64,000 bases of DNA from CAZIFG01 sp964539135 (GTDB taxonomy: Bacteria > Margulisbacteria > Marinamargulisbacteria > GCA-2716485 > CAZIFG01): positions 1 through 64,000 of the forward strand of contig CAZIFG010000002.1 of the NCBI GenBank assembly GCA_964539135.1, written 5' to 3'. Shown piece after piece: positions 1 through 8,447 of the stretch (within the stretch, counting starts at the first letter, position 1; every line of letters begins with the position of its first letter). The notes below the pieces were generated by a model, which saw nothing but the letters and a program-made list of their open reading frames with translations, did no database searches and was not told the origin of the DNA. The position numbers were made by a program, and so were the translations under genes.

Positions 1-28
1 CTCTTTATCCTAACTTTTATAGTTTTAA

Positions 29-943
29 TTGGCACATATTTTGGGATCTTTACATTGGGTTGATGAGCGTCTTATACCTCTCCATACACATTTATATGAA
101 GCGTATGAATTTTATAAGATAAGAGGACTGGAACAGCTTTCTGATGAGTATATTTTAAAAACGGATACCGCAGATATCATAAAAGAAATGAAAAGAAAAA
201 GTATGCATTTATCTCCAGGCAAGATAGAAGATCCTGAATACAAATCAACAAAAGATTTAGATGGCAGTAGCGTAGTAGATATTTACATACCCTTTACGGG
301 CACGATAAATACGCTAAATTACTGTCCAGATCAATTCCTCAATAATCCTCCACAAATTCTTGCACAGGTACATAAGAAAGAAGAAAAAAATATTATAAGG
401 TTGCGGTTCAAAGAATCTGAAATAAATAATATTGAACCTGTAATAGAGTTAATTAAAGAATATTTGCGAGAAGGAAATAAAGAAATAGAGAATATTGACT
501 TAAAACTGGAGCCAGAATTAATATTGGCGATAGAAAATAAACGTTTAGAAATTAAAAAGAAATACGATCAGTTTGATATGTTGGGCTTAAAAAAACTTGA
601 GCCAGATAATCAAGAAAAAAAGAAAATATTAAAAGGCTATAAATTTTATAATGAGTACAGAAAAATTATACTCTATTATTCGGACGGAACGATAGAGGAA
701 GATTCTTTTAGTGAACGGCAAGCAAAAGCGCTACTTTATATGGAAAAGGAGCATAAAAAAGGGAAGCCAACGATCCCGCAAAAAAATATTACAGATGCTG
801 TTGGATCGGTAAGTCCAAAAATACGAAATATTTTCAAAATAACTAAGAATGATAAAACAAAAATTCATCCTTGTTTTACAAAGATTATGTATCACGACAA
901 TTGTGGGAACTACGCCATCATTAAATTAAAAGCGCTTACATAA
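29..943 (+). CDS. Hypothetical protein, integrative-element cargo
   Basis: A 304-residue protein that I do not recognise. It opens with TTG right after an in-frame stop; later ATG codons (for example at MKRKSMHL) could be the true start, so the N-terminus is uncertain. The middle is Lys/Glu-rich and probably helical; the C-terminal third (SDGTIEEDSFSERQAKALLY) looks like a small mixed fold, possibly a winged helix. There is no signal peptide or membrane segment. It lies on the same strand as the recombinase genes that follow and is probably cargo of the element ending at tRNA-Gln. A degenerate palindromic repeat begins 2 bases after its stop codon. Confidence 0.55.
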   Translation: MAHILGSLHWVDERLIPLHTHLYEAYEFYKIRGLEQLSDEYILKTDTADIIKEMKRKSMHLSPGKIEDPEYKSTKDLDGSSVVDIYIPFTGTINTLNYCPDQFLNNPPQILAQVHKKEEKNIIRLRFKESEINNIEPVIELIKEYLREGNKEIENIDLKLEPELILAIENKRLEIKKKYDQFDMLGLKKLEPDNQEKKKILKGYKFYNEYRKIILYYSDGTIEEDSFSERQAKALLYMEKEHKKGKPTIPQKNITDAVGSVSPKIRNIFKITKNDKTKIHPCFTKIMYHDNCGNYAIIKLKALT

Positions 944-944
944 T

Positions 945-1076
945 GGAACTGTTGCAAAACACATGTTTTGGCCATCCTCTATAGCACCCGTGTTCTCAAG
1001 TTCTAATTTATTGCTTATAAAACTCGGGTTTTCAGTTGAGAAATGCATTGCATATGATCCAGACGTAGGAATTTTT
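945..1076 (-). repeat. Degenerate copy of the dispersed palindromic repeat
   Basis: Starts GGAACTGTTGCAAAAC and shares in order the blocks TTTTGGCCATCCTCT, TTCTCAAGTTCTAATTTATT, CTTATAAAACTCGGGTTTTC and GATCCAGACGTAGGA with the intact reverse-oriented copy at 41618. The distal inverted arm is lost. It begins 2 bases after the stop codon of the upstream gene. Confidence 0.75.
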
Positions 1077-1099
1077 ATACTTAATGTTATTTAAAAGGT

Positions 1100-1184
1100 T
1101 TTCATAGGATATCACAAAAAATCCTAAGATTCCCAAGATTACCAAGATTATATAAAAAATTCCCAAAATTTTCCTAAGATGCGG
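1100..1184. repeat. Short direct repeats in the intergenic region
   Basis: An AT-rich stretch carries near-tandem 9-mers CCTAAGATT, CCCAAGATT and ACCAAGATT, then CCCAAAATT and a further CCTAAGA. They lie upstream of the small-gene operon at 1257 and could be operator-like iterations, which is inference. The rest of the gene-free stretch 944-1256 holds the degenerate palindromic repeat. Confidence 0.35.
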
Positions 1185-1256
1185 GTCACTGCAAACTCAA
1201 AAAAATCCTTTTTAATATTGGCATCTACAGAGATGTAGCAATAAAAAAAAGGAGAA

Positions 1257-1517
1257 ATGAGTATGAAGGTTGTAAATGAAGATCATTTCATGACCCACGA
1301 TTTACCATTGGCAGTGTCGATGGTGGCATTGGGTCATACGATTGAAAAAACGATTCGTGAATATCACGGAGGAAGGGCTACCTTTTGTTTTAAGCGATCA
1401 GATAAGCTGGGGCGTGATGTATCCGCGTATTGGAAACAAGAACTTCGAATAAATCCAAAAGTTCTATTTGAAAGTATTAAGTTCACCAAAAGCCTTTTAT
1501 ACAGCGAGCTAGACTAA
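1257..1517 (+). CDS. DUF5659-family small protein
   Basis: An 86-residue cytosolic protein with the pattern of DUF5659: a HDLPLAVSMVALGH helix, then a conserved RATFCFKRSD strand segment. A good ribosome site (AAGGAG) precedes the ATG. Such proteins are typically found on plasmids and integrative elements beside recombinases, and their function is unknown. It is the first of three short genes (1257, 1523, 1674) leading into the integrase, probably one transcript. The family call is from memory of the pattern; no search was run. Confidence 0.6.
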   Translation: MSMKVVNEDHFMTHDLPLAVSMVALGHTIEKTIREYHGGRATFCFKRSDKLGRDVSAYWKQELRINPKVLFESIKFTKSLLYSELD

Positions 1518-1522
1518 AAATC

Positions 1523-1711
1523 ATGTTATCGAACCAAGCTATTGCTGAATTTAAGGCCCTTTATAAATCGTGTTATGGGGTGCCCCTAACGAATGAAGAA
1601 GCCTTTGAAAAAGCAACCAGCTTGATTCGACTGTATAAAGCCGTATTTATTCCAAAAATGAAAATGAATCACTATGAAAAAACAACGTTACCTAAAAAAA
1701 ATCAAAGATAA
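1523..1711 (+). CDS. Small element-associated protein
   Basis: A 62-residue protein starting MLSNQAIAEFKALY with the acidic helix LTNEEAFEKATSLIRLYKAV. Short proteins of this pattern are commonly seen beside integrases in mobile elements; their role is not known to me. It starts 5 bases after the preceding stop and its 3' end overlaps the next gene by 38 bases in another frame, indicating translational coupling. Confidence 0.6.
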   Translation: MLSNQAIAEFKALYKSCYGVPLTNEEAFEKATSLIRLYKAVFIPKMKMNHYEKTTLPKKNQR

Positions 1712-2087
1712 AAAGTCATATTCTTTCCAGCAATTGGCAGAGATCCTGTGCATACATGTTCGTACAGTACAGACCTGGTATAAATCCGGTATGCAAATTC
1801 TGGAAGGTACGGCATGTCCATATTTGGTCATGGGTAAAGATGTAAAACAATTTCTAAAAAATCTTTCCGATTCAAAAAAAATAAAACTTGATAAAGGGCA
1901 GTGTTATTGCGTTGTCTGTCATGTTGCAGTAGCCCCTTTAAATCCGGAAATTCATCCAAATAATAAAAAAATAGGGAAAGACAAAGAGTCCATATCATTA
2001 ATTGGAAAATGTCCGCATTGCAATCGGGGTGTAAGACGTTTTGATATTCGGGAAATTTCAAATCTCAAAACTAAAAAGGAGGAATAA
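1674..2087 (+). CDS. HTH DNA-binding protein with zinc ribbon (excisionase-like)
   Basis: 137 residues. The N-terminal part (about 15-60) contains FQQLAEILCIHVRTVQTWYK, a MerR/excisionase-type helix-turn-helix. The C-terminal part has two Cys pairs, CYCVVCHV and GKCPHCNRG, that would make a zinc ribbon. Proteins with this layout accompany integrases in integrative elements and probably act as a directionality factor or regulator; that role is inferred from domain and position. It lies about 130 bases upstream of the tyrosine integrase on the same strand. Confidence 0.6.
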   Translation: MKKQRYLKKIKDKKSYSFQQLAEILCIHVRTVQTWYKSGMQILEGTACPYLVMGKDVKQFLKNLSDSKKIKLDKGQCYCVVCHVAVAPLNPEIHPNNKKIGKDKESISLIGKCPHCNRGVRRFDIREISNLKTKKEE

Positions 2088-2219
2088 TTTATAGATGAAA
2101 CTATAAAAAATTTACCACTATTTAGTGGACTTTAACGAGGCGTTAGCAGCTATTAATTCAATACCTCTATTCCCTCGTAAACACTGACACTTTAAGACAT
2201 GAAATGAGGAGAAATAACA

Positions 2220-3329
2220 ATGAAAAAAAACAAGGCAAAAAATGAACAGATTAAGCGTAAATATTTTGAATGGTTAAAAGGCGCCAAGGGATATTCTATA
2301 AAAACGATTGAAGTCATTGAAAGAGCCATATGGATATGGGAAGAATTTTCAAAAGAGGATGACTATGCCACATTTAATCAGAAATCAGCTCAAAAATTTA
2401 AAAAGTGGCTATCACAACGCAAACAAAAAAGAGGTGGGATCTCTGTGTCGCTTACGACGCAGTATAATTATTTCCGGTATTTGAGTGGCTTTTTTCTTTG
2501 GTTATCTGGGCAATCAGGCTATAAATCTAGAGTTAGTGTGTATGACATTCAGTTTTTAAAATTGGATAAAGCGCAAACTCGCTTAGCAATAGCGGTCAAA
2601 GAACAAAAATACCCAAGCTTAGACTATGTCAAAAGACTATGTGATTCTATCGAGATTAAAACCGAAGTGGATCAACGAGACAGAGCTCTAATTGCTTTTC
2701 ATTTTTTAAGTGCAATGCGAGTCAGTGCAATTTTTACATTACCATTAGGCTGTTTTGATATAGAGAAACTCCAGGTAACACAAGACCCAATGGCCGGAGT
2801 AAAAACAAAATTTTCGAAGCGAATTTTTACCACGTTGATTAAAGTTGATGATGAATTATTAAAATACATATTGGAATGGGTAGCCTATCTAAAAAAAATA
2901 AAATGTTTTTCAGATGCCGACCCGATGTTTCCTAAAACAAAGTTAGAACAAAAATCAAAAGAAGATGCATGCTTTCAGGGTATTGAAGTAGAACCCGAGT
3001 TTTGGAAAACAGAAGGCCCAATACTTTCAATGTTTAGAGCACGAATGAGCACCGCAAAGTTGCCATATTTTTCACCGCACAAATTCCGTCATGCATCCAT
3101 TGCGGAAGCGAGAAAATATTGTAGAACAGAAGAACAGCGTAAGGCACTAAGCCAAAATGTTGGACATGATAACATTAGCACAACATTTACGTATGGAAAT
3201 ATGTCACCATCGCAGGCCAATCAAGTTATATCAAAAATGAGATTTTCACAGCTAGATAGCCGAGCCGAAGACCTTAAATCCTATTCAGACGATGAGTTAT
3301 TTGAAGAATTGAAATCTCGAAGATCATAG
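2220..3329 (+). CDS. Tyrosine recombinase / integrase
   Basis: A 369-residue phage-integrase-family protein. Residues about 10-100 form the SAM-like core-binding domain and about 130-340 the catalytic domain. The catalytic set is visible: R167 (AMRVSA), H287 and R290 (SPHKFRHAS), H316 (NVGHDNIS) and nucleophile Y325 (TFTYGNMS). A strong ribosome site (GAGGAG) fixes the ATG. It probably integrates and excises the element at the tRNA-Gln gene 1.6 kb downstream, although the serine recombinase in between is an alternative agent. It is intact and not truncated. Confidence 0.92.
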   Translation: MKKNKAKNEQIKRKYFEWLKGAKGYSIKTIEVIERAIWIWEEFSKEDDYATFNQKSAQKFKKWLSQRKQKRGGISVSLTTQYNYFRYLSGFFLWLSGQSGYKSRVSVYDIQFLKLDKAQTRLAIAVKEQKYPSLDYVKRLCDSIEIKTEVDQRDRALIAFHFLSAMRVSAIFTLPLGCFDIEKLQVTQDPMAGVKTKFSKRIFTTLIKVDDELLKYILEWVAYLKKIKCFSDADPMFPKTKLEQKSKEDACFQGIEVEPEFWKTEGPILSMFRARMSTAKLPYFSPHKFRHASIAEARKYCRTEEQRKALSQNVGHDNISTTFTYGNMSPSQANQVISKMRFSQLDSRAEDLKSYSDDELFEELKSRRS

Positions 3330-3346
3330 TAATTTAAGTTAAGATT

Positions 3347-5008
3347 ATGAAAATGAAAATGAAAATGAAAATGAATCCCGAAATTCGATATTTTATCTAC
3401 GCTCGAAAATCCTCAGAAGGTGAAGATAGACAAGTGGCATCTATACCTGCACAACTTGAAGAGTTAAAAAAACTTGCGCATCAATACAATCTAAAAGTTG
3501 TAGATGTATTTATCGAAGAAAAATCTGCAAAAGAGCCAGGACGACCTATTTTCAACGATATGCTCTCTCAAATCCATCAAGGAAAAGCACAGGGTATTAT
3601 TTGTTGGAAATTGGATCGCCTGGCACGAAATCCTGTGGATGGGGGCAACATCAATTGGATGCTTCAGCAAAATGTAATTAAGCATATCCAAACCTATCAA
3701 CGCAGTTATTACCCTACCGATAATGTCCTGATGATGAACTTAGAGTTTGGAATGGCCAATCAGTACATCATCGATCTAAGCGTCAATGTAAAGAGAGGGC
3801 AACGCCAAAAACTCGACGAAGGATGGTTACCCTGCAAGCCTCCATTAGGGTATTTAAATAACAAATATCAAGAGCCCAATAAAAAACCAATCTACAAAGA
3901 TGAAAAACGGTTCAATATTTTAAAGCATTGTTGGAAGCTTATTATCGAAAAACAATATTCTGTAAATCAGGCAAGAAAAGTTGCCCATGATATGGGGCTA
4001 AGAACACAGTCTGGAAACACGATTGCAAAAAGCCAGTTTCACTATATTTTTAAAAATCCGTTTTATTACGGTTATTTTTTATGGAACGATGAATTATACG
4101 AAGGAAAACATGACCGAATGATCAGCAAGCAAGAATTTGATTTTGCTCAAAAAATTATTTCAGGAAAATACCGATCAACGCCAAACTACAAAGCCTTTCC
4201 TTTCACAGGCCTGATTCGCTGTGCAGAATGTGGGGCCATGGTCACAGCGGAGCATAAAGTTAAAAAACAAAAAAATGGAAATACACATCACTACACGTAT
4301 TACCACTGTACCAAGCAAATTAAAAAAGACTGTTCTCAAAAATCCATTCGAGAAGAAGATTTAAACCAACAACTCAGTGATTTGTTAGGATCTATAGAAA
4401 TTCCAGAAGCATTTCACAATTGGGCGATGAAAGCGTTAAAAGAAGAAACTGAAAAAGAGAAAACAGATCGAAACGATTTAATTAAAACACATGAAGATAG
4501 CTTAAGTTTAATCAATCGAAAGATGGACACCTTGCTTTCGATGCGAATTAATAACGAAATTGAATCAGAAGAATTTACAAAGCGTAAAAACATGCTTTTA
4601 GAAGAAAAAGCCTATCTCATGGAATTGTTATCAGATTCTCAAAATAGAGCAAATACCTGGTTAGAACGCGCAGACAATCTTTTTAGCTTTGCCAAAACAG
4701 CAAAAGCGCGTTTTGAAACGGGAACGATTACAGAGAAAAAAGAGATCATCCAAGCCTTAGGTTCGAACCTCTTACTCAAGGATAAAAATCTATTCATCAA
4801 GCTCAGTCCACCGTTTGAAATCCTAAAGGCCTTATCTCCCGAAGTACACGTGTTAAATAGCAGATTAGAACCTGTTTTAGAGGGTGATTTACACTCAATG
4901 TTAGAGGTGGAAGACTCAAGAATTGAAAAGTGGCTGGGGCGGCTGGATTCGAACCAACGATGGCGGGATCAAAACCCGGTGCCTTGCCGCTTGGCTACGC
5001 CCCAATGA
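3347..5008 (+). CDS. Large serine recombinase
   Basis: A 553-residue large serine recombinase. Order: resolvase catalytic domain (YARKSSEGEDRQ, nucleophile Ser about 22; WKLDRLARNP), recombinase domain (about 170-270), zinc ribbon (IRCAECGAM with a YYHCTK partner), then a coiled coil (about 370-450). It follows the tyrosine integrase by 17 bases. The start lies in five tandem ATGAAA units giving MKMKMKMKMN, so several ATGs could initiate and no clear Shine-Dalgarno is seen. The last 24 or so residues (from GRLDSNQR) are encoded antisense to the tRNA-Gln gene, so the tail is probably created by integration into the tRNA rather than conserved family sequence. Confidence 0.9.
   Translation: MKMKMKMKMNPEIRYFIYARKSSEGEDRQVASIPAQLEELKKLAHQYNLKVVDVFIEEKSAKEPGRPIFNDMLSQIHQGKAQGIICWKLDRLARNPVDGGNINWMLQQNVIKHIQTYQRSYYPTDNVLMMNLEFGMANQYIIDLSVNVKRGQRQKLDEGWLPCKPPLGYLNNKYQEPNKKPIYKDEKRFNILKHCWKLIIEKQYSVNQARKVAHDMGLRTQSGNTIAKSQFHYIFKNPFYYGYFLWNDELYEGKHDRMISKQEFDFAQKIISGKYRSTPNYKAFPFTGLIRCAECGAMVTAEHKVKKQKNGNTHHYTYYHCTKQIKKDCSQKSIREEDLNQQLSDLLGSIEIPEAFHNWAMKALKEETEKEKTDRNDLIKTHEDSLSLINRKMDTLLSMRINNEIESEEFTKRKNMLLEEKAYLMELLSDSQNRANTWLERADNLFSFAKTAKARFETGTITEKKEIIQALGSNLLLKDKNLFIKLSPPFEILKALSPEVHVLNSRLEPVLEGDLHSMLEVEDSRIEKWLGRLDSNQRWRDQNPVPCRLATPQ
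4931..5004 (-). tRNA. tRNA-Gln (anticodon UUG), probable integration site
   Basis: Read on the minus strand: acceptor TGGGGCG pairs with CGCCCCA, D-arm GCCAAGCGGCAAGGC, anticodon loop TTTTGAT (anticodon TTG), T-arm GTTGG-TTCGAAT-CCAGC, discriminator G and an encoded CCA. One C-C mismatch lies at the base of the anticodon stem, so it may be slightly degenerate. The 3' part is antisense to the end of the serine recombinase gene. tRNA genes are classic attachment sites, and pieces of this one recur at 5033-5066 and 5089-5136. Confidence 0.88.
4986..5005. repeat. 20-bp direct repeat, copy 1 (5' end of tRNA-Gln)
   Basis: The block GCCGCTTGGCTACGCCCCAA, covering the 5' end of the tRNA, recurs exactly at 5117-5136. 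This is consistent with an attachment-site core duplicated by integration. Confidence 0.8.
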
Positions 5009-5032
5009 TAAAGAAATTTTAACGCTCGAGAT

Positions 5033-5066
5033 GCCAAACGGCAAGGCCCGGGTCAAAAGATCTGCC
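5033..5066 (+). repeat. Inverted, degenerate tRNA-Gln fragment
   Basis: GCCAAACGGCAAGGC on the plus strand nearly matches the D-arm of the neighbouring minus-strand tRNA (GCCAAGCGGCAAGGC) and is followed by CCGGGTCAAAAGATCTGCCA, related to its anticodon arm. It looks like an inverted tRNA remnant from an earlier integration or rearrangement. Confidence 0.45.
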
Positions 5067-5088
5067 AAGAATAGAAAGGAACCTTAAA

Positions 5089-5136
5089 GATCAAAACCCT
5101 TATAATATTCCTCTGGGCCGCTTGGCTACGCCCCAA
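5089..5136 (-). repeat. Partial tRNA-Gln remnant with 20-bp direct repeat copy 2
   Basis: Contains GATCAAAACCC (anticodon-loop region of the tRNA) and, after unrelated bases, the exact 20-bp block at 5117-5136 shared with the tRNA 5' end. No T-arm or acceptor 3' strand follows, so this is not a functional tRNA. It probably marks an attachment-site remnant. Confidence 0.65.
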
Positions 5137-5218
5137 TAAAAAGATCCACATTTTAAACGCAAAAAACGCCTAAAATAAGAGAAAAACACTATATCACATG
5201 GATGCTAAAAAGCCAAGA

Positions 5219-6115
5219 CTATCTCTCAATTGGAGGTCGAGAGGATTGAGGCGCCAAAGCCGTCGTAAAAAGCAAGGCCGAGTTTTGCGAATTGTCTGGA
5301 ATCTGAGTGGCATGCCAAACAGTACCCAATCGATACAGCGTATTCAGTTCCATGCGCTGAATCGGAAGGTTTGAAAGTTGGCCACCCACCCATTGATGAA
5401 TCAGAGGCAACAAGGCATAAAAAATAAGAGAACTCCTAAAGATCAGCGTCTTTTTATACTGATCAAAAATCTCACGATGATGTTGGCGAACAGCAGGTAA
5501 AATAGACTCTAAACGTAGACGAGGCAGCGGCGCCTCAACATAAAAAGGGCGATGATCAGGATCTAAAGAAACAAGCATCATAAAAGCAGATCTAAGCTGA
5601 TCCTGATTTGTCCCATAATCACGATAAAGAGAGCACGCAGAGTCAAACCCAAATCCAGCCCCCTTAAGAAGGTGTTTGATATGAAGATCATCTAAACAAG
5701 GCCGTGAAAACTGTTGCGAGTAAAAATAGTCCGATAGACTCTCTTTAAAATCGCTCAAAATATGACAGGTCGTATTATCCAATATATCAAAACGTGTAGT
5801 AGGCTTTACAAAGCGGTGAAGCCCTCGCTTATCCAAAACACGATCTCGAGTAGGAAGCCTAAAATTATCACAGACAACAGGGGCAGAATCCGAGGGCTGC
5901 CACAGCTCTGGCCTACGAATAAGATCTAAAACAACAGCCTTTAAAGCAGTTAAATCCGAATCAATCTTGAGAGGGTGAAAAAGCTCGACCGCCGAAGCGG
6001 ATTGTAAAAACAAGCGAAATTCAGCGGGAGATAAAGCATCAACACGTTCTGTTAAGAATGTCGTCAGTTCAAAGTAATACGTATTGTATTGAGCTGTAGA
6101 AATAATTTTTTTCAT
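5219..6115 (-). CDS. Hypothetical protein with KKIIST N-terminus
   Basis: A 298-residue protein with no family I recognise. It starts MKKIISTAQ, a short N-terminal motif shared with three unrelated proteins in this window (20021, 28186, 45830). It has no clear signal peptide; a mildly hydrophobic stretch (LIFRSSLIFYALLPLI, about 225-240) might contact a membrane. It lies directly beyond the integrated element's end and is transcribed toward it. A very AT-rich region (6116-6190) upstream is the likely promoter. Given the neighbourhood it may be an effector, which is inference only. Confidence 0.6.
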   Translation of the reverse strand: MKKIISTAQYNTYYFELTTFLTERVDALSPAEFRLFLQSASAVELFHPLKIDSDLTALKAVVLDLIRRPELWQPSDSAPVVCDNFRLPTRDRVLDKRGLHRFVKPTTRFDILDNTTCHILSDFKESLSDYFYSQQFSRPCLDDLHIKHLLKGAGFGFDSACSLYRDYGTNQDQLRSAFMMLVSLDPDHRPFYVEAPLPRLRLESILPAVRQHHREIFDQYKKTLIFRSSLIFYALLPLIHQWVGGQLSNLPIQRMELNTLYRLGTVWHATQIPDNSQNSALLFTTALAPQSSRPPIER

Positions 6116-6198
6116 AAATATAGAAATAAAATGTTTAATTTTTTTATACTTATATATTATTTTTAAATTAAAAAAATGTCAAACAAAATAGATATCAT

Positions 6199-6243
6199 GG
6201 GGATGTTGCGAAATGCCTAGGTTTGGATCCGCTATAAGGCATC
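6199..6243 (+). repeat. Solo end of the dispersed palindromic repeat
   Basis: GGGGATGTTGCGAAATGCC, then TAGGTTTGGATCCGCTATAA and GGCAT, match the left arm and adjoining internal sequence of the intact repeat family. The right arm is absent. Confidence 0.7.
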
Positions 6244-6320
6244 ACATTAAAGAGAAAATTCGTTGTCTTTGGGTAGAATCGTACAAAATCCAGGCAGCGT
6301 GCAGGTTAAAGCAGGATACT

Positions 6321-7634
6321 TTAAGAGAAAAGAGAAACCCCTGTATCTCTGAAAACATAGGCGTCAATTTGTCGCGTAACCCGCTGAAATACCTCTCTGG
6401 GAATAACACTTAAATTGGGTTCTTTTAAACCGCGAACAATAGCCGCAATGTACTGCCCCCAACTTACAGTGAGTGCTTGATAGACGTGACACGAAAGGGT
6501 ATTTAATAAATCCGAAAATAAATTAAAAAAGAGAGGTGCCGCTGCAAAGGTGTCGCCACATCCGGTTGTATTACCTAAAGGACGATCTTTCTCTGGAAAG
6601 ATTAAGTCCATCAAATCATTACAATCCGTTGAGGACGGAATATTTCTCGTATATTTAGAGACATGTTGAGGGCTAGTAGACGCAAAAAAAGAGCGGACAG
6701 GATCCGCGCCATCACTGATAATAACGTGGGTAACACCCATGGTAAGGAGTATTTGGCCATACGTTTTAATAAGAGACGCTCGGGTTTGGATTTCTTTAGG
6801 TGGATAACGCTTAAACATAGAAATCAGTTCATCGGCATTCAAAACCATCGTATGAATACACGAAAAGAAAGGGGTCCAATAGTTGACGGCATCAGGCCGT
6901 GTTTCAAAATCACTCAAAATAGCCGAACCCAAAACACAATCAATATGGTGCGCTGTTTTGCCATTTTTCTGAACAGACGCAATCAGTTGCGATAAGAGGG
7001 GATCTGAAGGCTCAATATTATTAATCACAATATGCCGATTTTGTTCAATGGTGGGCGTATACGTTTCACCTTCAGATAAAAGAGAAGCAAGCGTGCTTAA
7101 ATTACAAATTTTAGGTGATCCATCGGCCAAGTCAGAGGGAGATTGGGGAGAAAGTGCCAGAGCTTGTCGGGGAGCACCTTTAAGAACTTGGATAGCATCG
7201 GTGCCAAATCGATGACAAAGATCAGGCGGCGCGTCCATAATAGGGAGTCTTGTGCTGGGTTTTTCGAGATTAAATGCTTCACCAAGTGCGAGCATGGCGG
7301 TGCCTGTATTCACAAGGCCACCTCCTAAAGTCGCGCATTCAAGTCGAATTTCATCAGAAGGAACAGAGAAAGAGAAGGCGTCCTTTTCTTTGGGTTTAAT
7401 ATCAAAAATGGTGCAATCAGGTTCTTGTCTTAAAGAAACAGAATCAACCAGAATTTTTTCTCGATTCGATCCCATGAGAGATAAAAACCGGCGATAGGCC
7501 GCGTTTGAAATGCTAAAAACACGATCAAAAACAACACCCTTGTGCCAAGAAAAGTGGGAGCAAGGACTGGGCGCATGGAGCCGCCATGAGGGCGCTATAG
7601 GAGAGAAACGAATCGCAACACATTTCAGAATCAT
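6321..7634 (-). CDS. PfkB/ribokinase-family sugar or nucleoside kinase
   Basis: 437 residues. The PfkB fold is indicated by a glycine-rich substrate motif (ATLGGGLVNTGTAMLALG, about 100-118), the segment VLNADELISMF, VIISDGADPV, and the C-terminal anion-hole and catalytic motif NTTGCGDTFAAAP with its Asp base. It would phosphorylate a sugar or nucleoside with ATP in the cytosol; the substrate cannot be read. It is longer than typical family members (about 300-330) because of an N-terminal extension of roughly 60 residues that is rich in basic and aromatic residues and has no acidic residue in its first 30. Whether that extension is translated is uncertain. Confidence 0.7.
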   Translation of the reverse strand: MILKCVAIRFSPIAPSWRLHAPSPCSHFSWHKGVVFDRVFSISNAAYRRFLSLMGSNREKILVDSVSLRQEPDCTIFDIKPKEKDAFSFSVPSDEIRLECATLGGGLVNTGTAMLALGEAFNLEKPSTRLPIMDAPPDLCHRFGTDAIQVLKGAPRQALALSPQSPSDLADGSPKICNLSTLASLLSEGETYTPTIEQNRHIVINNIEPSDPLLSQLIASVQKNGKTAHHIDCVLGSAILSDFETRPDAVNYWTPFFSCIHTMVLNADELISMFKRYPPKEIQTRASLIKTYGQILLTMGVTHVIISDGADPVRSFFASTSPQHVSKYTRNIPSSTDCNDLMDLIFPEKDRPLGNTTGCGDTFAAAPLFFNLFSDLLNTLSCHVYQALTVSWGQYIAAIVRGLKEPNLSVIPREVFQRVTRQIDAYVFRDTGVSLFS

Positions 7635-7764
7635 TTTGAATGAAAATCCTTTTTTAATTGAAAATAAACGGCAACAATAAGGAATTTAACTCATCTTAAA
7701 GGATAGTAAGTAGATTTTCAAGAATTTAAAGACCACTTATTAATATGACGCAACACTCCCAAAT

Positions 7765-8427
7765 TCACTGAACAACACAGTTTGTGCTTGGAAGCACGCT
7801 TACAGGACTGGGTATCCAATTGGTTAGAGAGGGGATCCAAGACGTGGAGGTAGCGGGTTGATTGGAAGTCGAGGGTAAAATAAAGGCAACCCCCTTATAT
7901 GCGTTACCCTGGTAGGTTAGCGTGTGGGCGTTAATTTTATCAAAAAGAGCCGGTAAGGAAGTCTCGTTAAGCGTAAAAAATTTATCTAGGCCTTTATCTC
8001 TAAGATAAGTATATGCGGCATAGCCAGTTTTTGTTTTTCGAATTCCCATGGAGTATTGTTCTTTAATAGTATCTCTAAGCAAGAGTAAAACACAGCTTTC
8101 AAGTGCATCTAAGTTGGGACAGATTGTCTCCAAGGCAGCCATACAAACGTCTTGGAAGACATGTGTGGCATCAACAAGATAAGGGGTAGAATAAATAGGT
8201 GGCGTGGCGTTGGAATAAAAAGAAGGTGCCACCGTCAGTGTTTCCAGGTGTTTATCTTGAACCGAAAGAAAATGCTGCGTATCTTCAAGATGATAAGGTA
8301 AAAAATGAGATTTATCGTCAGGTGTATAAATCTTTCCTTCAGTCGCAAAGAACCAGGAAAAGGTCATGTGTGCGGTGAGTGGGAAAGGATGCTCACGAAG
8401 TATCGCAAGCGAAATCTGTTTATGCAT
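7765..8427 (-). CDS. Hypothetical protein
   Basis: A 220-residue protein I cannot place in a family. It is soluble, with Ser/Thr/Pro-rich residues near the C-terminus including a near-repeat (SWIPSLT, NWIPSPV). There is no signal peptide or membrane segment. It follows the small membrane protein gene at 8448 by about 20 bases on the same strand, so the two are probably cotranscribed. Composition resembles its neighbours. Confidence 0.5.
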   Translation of the reverse strand: MHKQISLAILREHPFPLTAHMTFSWFFATEGKIYTPDDKSHFLPYHLEDTQHFLSVQDKHLETLTVAPSFYSNATPPIYSTPYLVDATHVFQDVCMAALETICPNLDALESCVLLLLRDTIKEQYSMGIRKTKTGYAAYTYLRDKGLDKFFTLNETSLPALFDKINAHTLTYQGNAYKGVAFILPSTSNQPATSTSWIPSLTNWIPSPVSVLPSTNCVVQ

Positions 8428-8447
8428 CTATAAAGCCCCCTAAAGCT

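Noticed and set aside
4935..5004. C-terminal GRLDSNQR peptide as a conserved recombinase motif
   Set aside because: It is simply the complement of the tRNA-Gln gene and should not be used as family evidence.
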